In this document: positions 14,726 to 21,485 of the stretch, in pieces
How positions within the stretch are numbered: the stretch's first letter is position 1
Layout of the letters: the number at the start of each line of letters is the position of its first letter
Virus record (IMG/VR): IMGVR_UViG_3300029892_000126
Location: 1 to 21,523 of that record
DNA: 21,523 nt
From: a virus
Direction: 5' to 3' (one strand)
Translations under genes and position numbers: made by a program
The notes under the pieces: generated by a model
Databases searched by the model: none
The model's input: the letters and a program-made list of their open reading frames with translations, nothing else
What the model was told of the DNA's origin: nothing

Positions 14726-14761
14726 ATGCAATTATTGTTTCCGGAGGTGGCGGAAGAATGA
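14726..14761 (+). CDS. Possible 11-residue leader ORF coupled to the XhlA-like holin
   Basis: GGGAGG is followed 6 bases later by ATG. The frame reads MQLLFPEVAEE and ends at TGA, overlapping the ATG of the next gene (ATGA). It could couple translation of the holin gene or be meaningless. Confidence 0.25.
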   Translation: MQLLFPEVAEE

Positions 14762-14955
14762 CTAATCTCGAGATCGCCGTGGCTCTGCACGAGGAGCGCC
14801 TCACTCAAATTGAGGAATACCTAGACAAGCAGAACGGTCGGCTGGCAAGAATCGAGGAAAAGCTGGATAGACTGTACATGTGGCTTATTGGACTTTTAGG
14901 CGGGGTGGTTGCCAGCTTGATATTGTTGATCGTGAATTTGGGGATGGGACGATGA
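14758..14955 (+). CDS. XhlA-like holin/haemolysin family protein, 65 aa
   Basis: The N-terminal 40 residues form a charged coiled coil (LTQIEEYLDKQNGRLARIEE) and the C-terminal 22 a single membrane helix (YMWLIGLLGGVVASLILLIV), the XhlA layout seen in Bacillus PBSX-type lysis cassettes. ATG start with GGAGGTGG upstream. It overlaps the next gene (ATGA). Confidence 0.75.
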   Translation: MTNLEIAVALHEERLTQIEEYLDKQNGRLARIEEKLDRLYMWLIGLLGGVVASLILLIVNLGMGR

Positions 14956-15065
14956 GCACACGCTGCCTGGAATGTTGGAAGTTGCCGCATTGCGAGGCAG
15001 GCCAGGAGGAGGAGATGCATAACTGTCCGTTTTTTGAAAAAAGTGTTAATGAGAAAAATTATTGA
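14952..15065 (+). CDS. Cysteine-containing small phage protein, 37 aa
   Basis: ATG overlapping the holin stop (ATGA). Four cysteines (C5, C8, C14, C25) and two histidines (H13, H23) are arranged as CLECWKLPHCE and HNC, which could bind a metal ion. No family recognised. Its small size makes it only moderately certain, but the overlap is a coupling signal. Confidence 0.45.
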   Translation: MSTRCLECWKLPHCEAGQEEEMHNCPFFEKSVNEKNY

Positions 15066-15075
15066 AGGTGATATT

Positions 15076-15276
15076 ATGCGCTTCTCAAAATTCATCGTTG
15101 CTACCGTGATCGTGCTGAACGTGCTATTCACTGCCTCCGTGCTGTATGTTTTTCTCCGGGTAGGCAGTGAGCCAACGGCGTTAATTGCGGCTTGGTTCGC
15201 GTTTATGACATCTGAGTTGTTATTTCTATCTGGCATTAAAAAACAAAAAATAAGGAGGGAGAACGGTGGGCACTAA
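15076..15276 (+). CDS. Small membrane protein of the third lysis cassette, 66 aa
   Basis: GAAGGTG then ATG about 6 bases on. Two membrane segments (FIVATVIVLNVLFTASVLYV, then ALIAAWFAFMTSELLFL) and a basic C-terminus (KKQKIRRENGGH). It may be a holin partner. Its 3' end overlaps the next gene by 11 bases. Confidence 0.55.
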   Translation: MRFSKFIVATVIVLNVLFTASVLYVFLRVGSEPTALIAAWFAFMTSELLFLSGIKKQKIRRENGGH

Positions 15277-15427
15277 AATATGGTATAAGTCTAAGACACT
15301 CTGGACAAACCTCATCGCACTCCTTACGGTGTTCGGGCTTGAGTTGAGCGGCGAGGAAGCGACCGCTATTTTGGCAGTTATTAACCTGATTCTACGGCTA
15401 GTGACTAGGGAGAAGATCGTATGGTAG
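15266..15427 (+). CDS. Small phage membrane protein, 53 aa (possible holin component)
   Basis: GTG start at 15266 with AAGGAGGG at 15252-15259. It reads WYKSKTLWTNLIALLTVFGL, then ELSGEEATAILAVINLILRL, then VTREKIVW. Such short proteins, with the pattern '[W/K]-x-S-K-T-x-W-x-N-L-I' and a C-terminal 'INLILR-x-[V/K]-T', are common just upstream of amidases in Firmicutes prophages. The overlap with the upstream gene and the following amidase support a real gene despite its size. Confidence 0.7.
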   Translation: MGTKIWYKSKTLWTNLIALLTVFGLELSGEEATAILAVINLILRLVTREKIVW

Positions 15428-15439
15428 GGGGTGACTAGA

Positions 15440-16171
15440 ATGAAGGTAACGATCGATCCCGGACACGGTGGACGCGACCCGGGAGCAGTAGGCCCCACAG
15501 GAGTGCAAGAAAAGAATGTCTGCTTGGCTGTCTCCCTGCGTGTGCGCGAACTGCTGCGCGGCCAAGTATCCGTACACTTGACGCGGGAGACAGACGTGGA
15601 CGTACCGCTGTCCAGGCGCTTGCCGGCAGCGGATGCGGCCTGCTATATCTCGATACACTGTAATGCCCACAAAGACCGTGAGGCCAACGGCACAGAGACG
15701 TTCTATCGGGTAGGAGGCCATACCGACAGTAAAAGATTGGCGGAGATAATACAGCGGCGCCTGCTAGCCCAGTTACGGCTGCGTGATCGTGGTGTAAAAA
15801 CAAAGAACCTCCAAGTTATACGACAAGCGACATGCCCGGCCGTGCTGGTGGAGCTGGCGTTTATCTCTAACCACGCGGAGGAATCTCTGCTGGAGAGCGA
15901 GGACGGGCAGGAGCGTGCTGCACGGGCTATCGCAAGCGGCATTGCGGAGTTCCTCGGGGTGCGCCTTCAACAGGCCACTCCGCAAGCCAAGCCAGCTGCG
16001 CCGCCTACGGGGACTGCGAAATCTGCTAGAAAAACTAATATAGTTGCGGCAGGGGATACGCTCTGGAGCATTTCCCGGCGGCACAATGTATCAATTGAGC
16101 AGCTCCGGCAGTGGAATAATTTGCGAAATGATGTTCTCAGAGTGGGGCAAGTGCTGTTTTTGGAGCCGTGA
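15440..16171 (+). CDS. N-acetylmuramoyl-L-alanine amidase (Amidase_3) with C-terminal LysM: third lysin
   Basis: Amidase_3 domain residues 1-175: DPGHGG with His9, Glu24, SIHCNAH with His73, and catalytic Glu138 in VLVELAFISN. A Pro/Ala/Lys linker (QAKPAAPPTGTAKSARK) leads to one LysM at residues 198-243 (AAGDTLWSISRRHNVSIEQL, then WNNLRNDVLRVGQVLFL), which binds peptidoglycan GlcNAc chains. No signal peptide, so it is holin-dependent. I chose ATG 15440 because GGGGGTG lies 6 bases upstream; GTG 15431 overlaps that site. It is the last gene before palindromes and tandem terminators, as at the end of a late operon. Confidence 0.92.
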   Translation: MKVTIDPGHGGRDPGAVGPTGVQEKNVCLAVSLRVRELLRGQVSVHLTRETDVDVPLSRRLPAADAACYISIHCNAHKDREANGTETFYRVGGHTDSKRLAEIIQRRLLAQLRLRDRGVKTKNLQVIRQATCPAVLVELAFISNHAEESLLESEDGQERAARAIASGIAEFLGVRLQQATPQAKPAAPPTGTAKSARKTNIVAAGDTLWSISRRHNVSIEQLRQWNNLRNDVLRVGQVLFLEP

Positions 16172-16177
16172 CATCCT

Positions 16178-16266
16178 CCCCTTACTAAAGTGAGGGGCAT
16201 CCATCGGGATGCGAGATGTTAGCCAGCATTCCCCGGATCAACTCATCCCCCGACTAAAGTCGGGGG
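16178..16266. repeat. Pair of palindromic hairpin repeats (CCCC...ACTAAAGT...GGGG)
   Basis: Two hairpins share the core ACTAAAGT: 16178-16197 (CCCCTTACT / AGTGAGGGG, one G-U pair) and 16247-16266 (CCCCCGACT / AGTCGGGGG, perfect). Both are followed by GCAT-like bases and are 49 bases apart. Similar palindromes are common near the ends of IS200/IS605-type elements or as dispersed repeats in Firmicutes. No transposase lies nearby, so a remnant or a REP-like repeat is more likely. Confidence 0.6.
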
Positions 16267-16286
16267 CATTCTGGCAAATGATTCGT

Positions 16287-16315
16287 AAAAAAGCGGGGTG
16301 AGGCCCCGCTTTTTT
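16287..16315. terminator. Strong intrinsic terminator (bidirectional shape)
   Basis: Stem AAAAAAGCGGGG / CCCCGCTTTTTT (12 bp including the A-T part), loop TGAGG, T-rich tail to 16320. It ends the late operon after the third lysin. Confidence 0.85.
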
Positions 16316-16323
16316 GTTTTTGC

Positions 16324-16351
16324 GCCGGGTCCTTCGGGTCCCGGCTTTTTT
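16324..16351 (+). terminator. Second tandem terminator
   Basis: GCCGGG / CCCGGC (with an inner TCC/GGT extension around TTCG) followed by TTTTTT. It lies 9 bases after the first terminator, giving strong insulation of the late operon from the regulatory genes. Confidence 0.8.
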
Positions 16352-16362
16352 GTTTTTTCCGC

Positions 16363-16391
16363 TTGACTTTAATATTGTGGAATGTTATTTT
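16363..16391 (+). promoter_or_regulatory. Putative promoter for the zinc-ribbon/HTH operon
   Basis: TTGACT, 17-base spacer, then TATTTT as a weak -10. The position just after the terminators and before the two small regulatory genes is right for a promoter. The -10 match is only four of six. Confidence 0.4.
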
Positions 16392-16410
16392 TTATCTTGA
16401 TACCGCTGGC

Positions 16411-16516
16411 ATAATAGGGGACTGAAAGAAAATAATAGGGGACTGAAAGAAAGAAATGTGATTATCCCTAACCCCGCCGCCGGCTTTTATTTTAATCATC
16501 ATAGGGGGACTGAAAC
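16411..16516 (+). repeat. Direct repeats ATAATAGGGGACTGAAAG (two tandem copies plus a diverged third)
   Basis: Copies begin at 16411 and 16432 (21-base period); a variant, ATCATAGGGGGACTGAAAC, begins near 16498. The third contains the ribosome site of the gene at 16518. They may be operator or ribosome-site-like repeats in the leader of the small regulatory operon. Confidence 0.55.
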
Positions 16517-16517
16517 T

Positions 16518-16790
16518 ATGAAAAGTTGCGTTGTTTGTGGCACGTCCTTCGCTCCGGAGCGATACGACCAGATATACTGCTCTCCGAAATGCAAGGAGCG
16601 GATGAAGAAACGCCAGCAACGTCTCAAGCGCCAAAAAGCGGGCCGTTGTCCCCAGTGCGGCGGGCCGATGGATTATCCGGTCAGGGTCGGACCGGGGAAG
16701 GCCGCGGGGAAACAGAAAATCAGCTATTGCTCCAGGTGTCGAGAGAAATTCAGGGAGCGGAAGGTTGGCAGCGAGGAAGGACAGCAGTGA
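16518..16790 (+). CDS. Double zinc-ribbon protein, 90 aa
   Basis: ATG with AGGGGGAC 7 bases upstream. Two zinc-binding clusters: CVVCGTSF...YCSPKC (residues 4-27) and CPQCGG...YCSRC. Arg/Lys-rich stretches between them (KKRQQRLKRQK) suggest nucleic-acid binding. Small proteins of this kind occur near phage regulatory regions. Its stop overlaps the start of the next gene, so both are co-translated. Confidence 0.7.
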   Translation: MKSCVVCGTSFAPERYDQIYCSPKCKERMKKRQQRLKRQKAGRCPQCGGPMDYPVRVGPGKAAGKQKISYCSRCREKFRERKVGSEEGQQ

Positions 16791-17005
16791 ATAAGACGCA
16801 GAACGTATTAATATTTCTCCATGAGCTTCAAAAACGTAAAGCAGTTAACTGCGTCCAGCTTGCTTCAGAACTCGGCGTTACTCCAAGAACAATGTACCGG
16901 TACCTCAATGAACTAAGAGCAGCTGGCTATAAGTTTAAAACTAAGGGTGGTTGGCATGGATACGTTGAGTTGGTGGATGGCGCTGAGGATTTAACAGATA
17001 ATTAA
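16787..17005 (+). CDS. Small HTH (DeoR/HTH_11-like) transcriptional regulator, 72 aa
   Basis: GTG start at 16787 with GAGGAAGG 6 bases upstream, overlapping the previous stop (GTGA). A winged-helix HTH is visible: LQKRKAVNCVQLASELGVTP, then RTMYRYLNELRAAGYKF, matching HTH_11/DeoR N-terminal domains. There is no effector domain, so it is likely a small phage regulator or excision/lysogeny control factor. Which genes it controls is unknown; the adjacent direct repeats are candidates for its operator. Confidence 0.75.
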   Translation: MNKTQNVLIFLHELQKRKAVNCVQLASELGVTPRTMYRYLNELRAAGYKFKTKGGWHGYVELVDGAEDLTDN

Positions 17006-17045
17006 AACAAATACCTTTAACGGAGATACTTGCCCCGCTTTTTTA

Positions 17046-17054
17046 TGGTATAAT
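17046..17054 (+). promoter_or_regulatory. Possible extended -10 promoter, antisense to the integrase gene
   Basis: TGGTATAAT fits the extended -10 consensus (TGnTATAAT) exactly and would fire toward the 3' end of the integrase gene on the opposite strand. No -35 at proper spacing is seen (TTGCCC is only 13 bases away), so activity is uncertain. Confidence 0.3.
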
Positions 17055-17073
17055 TAACCATGAATTCTATAGC

Positions 17074-18738
17074 TCAACCTGTTTTATACCTCAAGGGAAT
17101 GCTAAACATCCTCTCAAGAAAGTATAAGTCAAAGCAATTTTCTGCACGGTTGTCCGTGCGGAGAACTGCTTTGACAAAGGCGTACTGAGCCTGAACCTCG
17201 GCGTGTGGTTTTCCGCGTTCATCTTTGTGTGTTACCACTTTTATCTCTTTTACGAGGGACTTTACAACCTCTCGCCTGGTCTCAAATGAAGGGTTTCCCC
17301 GGATTTTCTTCTTCAACTCCAAGAGCAACTCTTCTGCCGTATCAAATTCTTTCTTTAGATCGCCTTCCTTCTCGATTTGACGTTCTATATCTTTAATTCG
17401 CTGGTCCAGGACGGCTTTCTCTTGGGTGATCTTCTGAAGCTGCTTTTCCACATCAATACTGTCAATGATCTTGCGGCGATAAAGGTCAAGGATGCTCTGC
17501 TTCTCCAATTCCTTTTCGGCGGATGTCTTTTGCAACAGTTCCTTTTCCGTATTGAGCTCCTCTACTTTAAGCTTTTCTTTTTCCATTGTGCCAGCCAGCT
17601 CTTTTATCGTATCCCCCGGGTTCAAGATAAAATTAACACAGTCATCCCAGATTAAACCTTCAATCCATTGCTGGGGCACGTTTTTGGATTTACATTTGCC
17701 ATTCAGGGGTCCGCGGTAGCTTGTTTTCCCACCGCAAACATAATAATTATTTCTTCTCCCGCTGCTGCCATAGTAAGCGCCGTGATAAGTGAGGCCGCAG
17801 GTACCGCATTTTATCAAGCCTCTCAGCAGGTAATCAATTTTATTATTTTTAAAGGCCTCAATCTTGTTTTCCTGTAAAACTTGCTGAGCAAGTTCCCATG
17901 TATCGATTGATACTATGGCCGGGACAATGCGAGAGATAACATCCCTTTTCTTGTCAGTCCGTTTGCCGTACTGGTGGAGCCCCTTGTATGTGGAGTTGAT
18001 GATCATGTTCCGGATGCGGCCTGGCCGCCAGATACCGGCGGTGTTGACTTTGCGTTTGTTTTTAGTGTGCTTCCGGTCGTCTTTTGTATAGGATGGCGGG
18101 ATTACCAGAGCATTAAGTTGATCAGCAATACGCGGGGTAGAGTATTTTTGTTCACATGTAAGGCGGTAGATTAAACGGACCACATCAGCCTCTGACATAT
18201 CAAACCCGGGTAAAGGGTCTTCATTTACTTCCAGAAACTTCTCCTCATTAACCCGGTACCCGTAGGGAATGATGCCACCGAGCCATTTGCCTTCCCTGGC
18301 TGCCCGGTTTGCACCGTGCCAGAGACGATCCAAGGTGCTGCTTCTATCAAGGTCAGCTACGCCGGCAAGAACGGTGAGAAGAAAACGACCACTGGGGTCG
18401 CTGGTGTCAAAGGGTTCGGTCATGGAGCGGATTTTAATACCATGCTGCTCCAGGTCGTATACGGCATTGAGAATTACCCGGGCGGTCCGACCTAAGCGGT
18501 CAAGTCGGTAAACAAGGAGCAGATCAAATTTGCCAGATTGGGCGTCTTCGAGCAGACGGGCACCTTCAGGACGTTGTTCCAAAGGAATAGGACCGGGCAC
18601 GCCATCGTCCTTATACCATTCTACAATGTCCAACTGGTGGAGATCGCAGTATTTGGTGGCGAATTCGATTTGGGTTTCGATGGTACCGCGCTCAGCCTGG
18701 TCTTCGGAGGAGACACGGCAGTAGATGGCGGTTTTCAT
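17074..18738 (-). CDS. int: Large serine integrase (serine recombinase), 554 aa
   Basis: Catalyses site-specific attP x attB recombination for prophage integration. N-terminal resolvase domain (AIYCRVSSEDQ with catalytic Ser10, then LLVYRLDRLGRTAR), followed by a recombinase domain (IIPYGYRVNEEK) and a zinc ribbon (IKCGTCGLTYHG, then YYVCGGKTSYRGPLNGKCKS). Residues about 375-470 form a long coiled coil (KLKVEELNTEKELLQKTSAE), the usual layout of phage LSRs that controls integration versus excision. Length fits the family (450-600). It is the only integrase here and is opposite to the late genes; the 5' end faces the presumed host boundary. ATG start; a possible AGGAG lies about 11 bases upstream. 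Confidence 0.95.
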   Translation of the reverse strand: MKTAIYCRVSSEDQAERGTIETQIEFATKYCDLHQLDIVEWYKDDGVPGPIPLEQRPEGARLLEDAQSGKFDLLLVYRLDRLGRTARVILNAVYDLEQHGIKIRSMTEPFDTSDPSGRFLLTVLAGVADLDRSSTLDRLWHGANRAAREGKWLGGIIPYGYRVNEEKFLEVNEDPLPGFDMSEADVVRLIYRLTCEQKYSTPRIADQLNALVIPPSYTKDDRKHTKNKRKVNTAGIWRPGRIRNMIINSTYKGLHQYGKRTDKKRDVISRIVPAIVSIDTWELAQQVLQENKIEAFKNNKIDYLLRGLIKCGTCGLTYHGAYYGSSGRRNNYYVCGGKTSYRGPLNGKCKSKNVPQQWIEGLIWDDCVNFILNPGDTIKELAGTMEKEKLKVEELNTEKELLQKTSAEKELEKQSILDLYRRKIIDSIDVEKQLQKITQEKAVLDQRIKDIERQIEKEGDLKKEFDTAEELLLELKKKIRGNPSFETRREVVKSLVKEIKVVTHKDERGKPHAEVQAQYAFVKAVLRTDNRAENCFDLYFLERMFSIPLRYKTG

Positions 18739-18776
18739 TTAATATAGTACTCCTAAAATAAAACTTAAAGTGATAT
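18739..18776. other. Probable region of the prophage right attachment junction
   Basis: Serine integrases usually have attP just upstream of their own start codon, and the coding remnant on the other side stops at 18777. The junction is therefore likely in or near this 38-base interval. The core cannot be found without the other end. Confidence 0.25.
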
Positions 18777-18988
18777 TCATAGCAAAGCAAAGGCACATGT
18801 TTTGATGTTCTGTGTAGTTGCAACCGATTCAAGATCGTTCTGAGAGAATTCACGCCCTGTCAACGGGACATCTACTTCACAAATAAGGCGTTGCTCAATT
18901 AAGTCTAAAGGAATAATTTTTTCGTCATCAAATTCTTTGCCTCGATTTGCCTTACTTCTTTGGAGAGCTTATCCAAGTCCTCGGTCAT
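18777..18988 (-). pseudogene. Frameshifted remnant of a gene downstream of the methyltransferase
   Basis: On the minus strand an ATG at 18988 with AAAGGAG upstream reads MTEDLDKLSKEVRQIEAK and stops at 18905. A second frame, open from 18968 to the stop at 18777, continues as FDDEKIIPLDLIEQRLICEV, then DVPLTGREFSQNDLESVA. The two together look like one gene broken by a frameshift and possibly cut at its 3' end by prophage insertion. It would be the second gene of a restriction-modification operon; the family is not recognised. Confidence 0.4.
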
Positions 18989-18999
18989 GTCTACTCCTT

Positions 19000-20520
19000 T
19001 TAATCCAGTATGCTTGTCTGTTTTGATTCTTCCTTCTTACTCTTTTTTTCCGCTTTCTTAAATGTGGCAACGGCCATTTTAGGATATTGCAGTTCTTTGC
19101 CTTCAAGCAGCTCCTTCACGGTAAGGATCTGGACCCTGGGAAACTTACCCTGAAAATATTCCGGCTCATAAAAACCCGCGGTTATAGTTTCTGTTTTCAT
19201 GGGGGCAGTGGGTTCTTCAAGGGTGAGAAATGCTCCGATTTCTGCTTTCTCCCGTTCCATGTCTCCCTTCAATGTGGCTATATGCCCCCTGTTAACCTTA
19301 CCGCTTTTAACCTGGACAATAATCCTTTTGGCTTTACCGCTATCATCATCAAAGAAATATATATAGCCATCAACGCCACTATCGGCACCTTTCTTCTTGT
19401 CTTGTGCTGGCCGGGCTGCTACCTTGCCAAGCGCCCACCATTCAAATTGATAACGGTTATGTTCGGCCAGAGCCTTTGCACCATGCAGGTCTTTGGGGTC
19501 TCCGATTACTTCATAAGGCGAGAGCTCCGGGCCGAAGGTATCCTCTAGCCGGTGCCGCATCAGGGTAACGGCCAAGTGGGTTATGTCTATGCCGATCCAC
19601 CGGCGGTTAAGGCGCTCGGCGACGGCGATGGTGGTGCCACAGCCGCAGAAGGGATCCATCACAATATCGCCTTCGTTGCTGCTGGCCTTGATAATGCGTT
19701 CTAGTAGGGCTTCAGGTTTTTGGGTGGGATAACCAAGGCGCTCTTTCGAGGAGTTGTTGAGCTTCGGGATATCCCATACATCATCAACGGGTTTTCCATA
19801 AGACATGGCTTCTTTGAGGTAACGCCTAACCCTCCTGCCACCACCAGCATCCGAGAGTACGTATTTTTCTCCATGTTCATCTGTATGGACTTTCTGTTTG
19901 CGAACCCGCACATACTCCTCTTCAGAAGACCAGGGAAGGGCGTAAGAGTTAAACAATTGCGAAGGTCCCTTGGCATAGAATAAAAGGATATCGTGGCGAC
20001 TGTTAAAAGAGTCAGCGAGCAGGGCGTTCCACCCCGAGTAATGCCATACGATTTCGTTGCGAAAGTTTGATGCTCCAAACACCGCATCCATCTCCAGCTT
20101 CAGATAATGGTTCGCCGTTGGGTCACAATGCAAATAAATGCTCCCCGTAGGCTTCAGCACCCTGTGCATCTCCACCAGCCTTATGGCCATCATCACCAGG
20201 TAGGCCATCATGTCGTTCTGCCCCAAGAACTGCCGCAGGGCCTGCATCAGGTCGGCCAGCTTCTTCGGCCCCTGGGTGACGATCTCATGGTAGGCTTCCT
20301 CGGCAGCCCTGTCCCAGTGCCAGGTATCCTCAAATGCGGTGATCTGGGCTGCCGACTGAGTGCCGTTCTGCTCCTGGAAGAGGACGTTGTAGGTGGCCTT
20401 GCTGTTAAATGGGGGGTCGAGATAGATAAGGTCGACTGATTCATCCGAGATATACTCCCGCATGATCTGGAGGTTGTCCCCGAAGTAGAGCTTGTTTTTC
20501 CATTGATCTTGGTCTGGCAT
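19000..20520 (-). CDS. Beta-class DNA methyltransferase fused to C-terminal Mrr-like PD-(D/E)XK nuclease, 506 aa
   Basis: Transfers a methyl group from S-adenosylmethionine to the exocyclic amino group of adenine or cytosine. Motif IV DPPF is at residues 35-38, before motif I (DPFCGCGTT, from residue 289), the order of beta-class N6A/N4C enzymes (Dam, HinfI-like). A target-recognition region lies between. Residues 355-420 contain a restriction-endonuclease-like core (Asp384 in GVDGYIYF, then Gln403-x-Lys405 in IIVQVKSG), the PD-(D/E)XK pattern of Mrr-type nucleases, suggesting a single-chain restriction-modification enzyme. I used the ATG at 20520 because AGGTGG precedes it; ATG 20535 is an alternative. 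A broken gene follows in the same operon. Confidence 0.85.
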   Translation of the reverse strand: MPDQDQWKNKLYFGDNLQIMREYISDESVDLIYLDPPFNSKATYNVLFQEQNGTQSAAQITAFEDTWHWDRAAEEAYHEIVTQGPKKLADLMQALRQFLGQNDMMAYLVMMAIRLVEMHRVLKPTGSIYLHCDPTANHYLKLEMDAVFGASNFRNEIVWHYSGWNALLADSFNSRHDILLFYAKGPSQLFNSYALPWSSEEEYVRVRKQKVHTDEHGEKYVLSDAGGGRRVRRYLKEAMSYGKPVDDVWDIPKLNNSSKERLGYPTQKPEALLERIIKASSNEGDIVMDPFCGCGTTIAVAERLNRRWIGIDITHLAVTLMRHRLEDTFGPELSPYEVIGDPKDLHGAKALAEHNRYQFEWWALGKVAARPAQDKKKGADSGVDGYIYFFDDDSGKAKRIIVQVKSGKVNRGHIATLKGDMEREKAEIGAFLTLEEPTAPMKTETITAGFYEPEYFQGKFPRVQILTVKELLEGKELQYPKMAVATFKKAEKKSKKEESKQTSILD

Positions 20521-20599
20521 GAATGGCCACCTCATTTTGGTTTGTATTGAATTGATATAGTTACTTTAAACCTGTTATCGCAAGGACCGTGTTTTACTC

Positions 20600-20640
20600 T
20601 ACCTTTTGGCGAGCCCTCATACCCTTGGCACCAAAAGGTA
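20600..20640. repeat. Inverted repeat between the methyltransferase and the intron fragment
   Basis: TACCTTTTGG (20600-20609) and CCAAAAGGTA (20631-20640) are perfect complements with a 21-base loop. It lies just before the 5' edge of the truncated intron open frame. Origin unknown. Confidence 0.4.
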
Positions 20641-20661
20641 TCTTCTAATGGGCGATTCGCA

Positions 20662-21393
20662 GCCCTCCTGATGAAACTAGTGCGGGAAGTGGTCAAAGAC
20701 CGGCGAGCACTGCGGTTGATCAGAGGATGGCTAACCGCCGGGGTAATGGAAGAAGGTAATGTACGATACGAAACCAGTGGGACGCCACAAGGCGGAGTCA
20801 TCAGTCCATTACTCTCGAACATCTACCTGACCCCCTTTGACCGGGGCTTACAAGCAGCAGGATATGAGCACGTCCGCTACGCGGACGATGTATTAATCCT
20901 CTGTCGAACCCGGGAAGAAGCGGAGGCGGCTCTGCAAGTTGCAGACGAACTGCTAACCCGGATGAAGCTAAAGCTATCACCGGAGAAAACAGTCATCAGC
21001 AGCTTTCAGGAAGGATTTGACTTCCTGGGATTTCACTTTGGCAAACGCCACGTGGGCGTGGGTAAGAAGTCGCTAAAATCCGTCTATGCGAAAGTCAGGG
21101 AAGTGACACGGCGAGTTCAGGGGGATATCCCTGTAGGGAAGGTGATAGCTGAACTGAATCCAAAGATTGAGGGATGGGCGAACTATCACCGACATGGTAA
21201 CAACATCGTTCTATTTCGTAACCTGGACAAATGGGTACGAAATAGGGTACGGGCGTACATACGCCGCCGATGGCGTGACCGTGGCAGGTGGAAAATCTAC
21301 TCAGCTGAGGAACTGGACCGAATGGGTCTATCACGCATGGAACGGAAGATACCAAGGCATAAACAACTCAATCTCTTTGAGTCTCCCTGCTAA
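20662..21393 (+). pseudogene. ltrA: 5'-truncated group II intron reverse transcriptase/maturase
   Basis: The visible 240 residues cover RT motifs 4-7 and the maturase X domain only. TPQGGVISPLLSNIYL is motif 4; VRYADDVLIL holds the YADD catalytic box; GWANYHRHGN and the C-terminal LNLFESPC are the X-domain end. The N-terminal RT0-3 block, including the first catalytic Asp, is missing, and upstream bases do not encode it. A functional enzyme is about 420 residues. There is no HNH endonuclease domain. This is the QGxxxSP-type enzyme, quite distinct from the DGR enzyme at 4428. It cannot catalyse retrohoming alone. Confidence 0.85.
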
Positions 21394-21405
21394 GGGATAG
21401 CATTG

Positions 21406-21485
21406 GGGCCGCCGGATGCGGGAAAACTGCATGTCCGGTGACAACGGGGGCTGGCATCCCGTGAGGGATGCCTTCTACCCACTAT
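21406..21485 (+). ncRNA. Group II intron domains V and VI (3' end of intron)
   Basis: Domain V is recognisable at 21406-21441: CCGGATGC, a GGGAAAAC loop region, GCATGTCCGG. Domain VI follows: GGCATCCC (21453-21460), loop GTGA, GGGATGCC (21465-21472), then a TTCTACCC with the candidate branch A at 21477. The intron 3' end is expected at about 21482-21485 (AC or AT). So the 3' splice half survives while the 5' half is gone. Confidence 0.75.

Noticed and set aside
16178-16266. Complete IS200/IS605 insertion sequence
   Set aside because: No TnpA- or TnpB-like gene lies in or next to the palindromes; only the repeats are seen.
16411-16520. CRISPR-like ends (GGGGACTGAAAG/C) in three copies
   Set aside because: Copies are about 18 bases, unequally spaced (21 and 67 bases), with no conserved full repeat and no cas genes. 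Better seen as leader repeats.
20532-20822. Minus-strand frame before and within the intron fragment
   Set aside because: It is antisense to conserved RT motif 4 and has no recognised domain or ribosome site.
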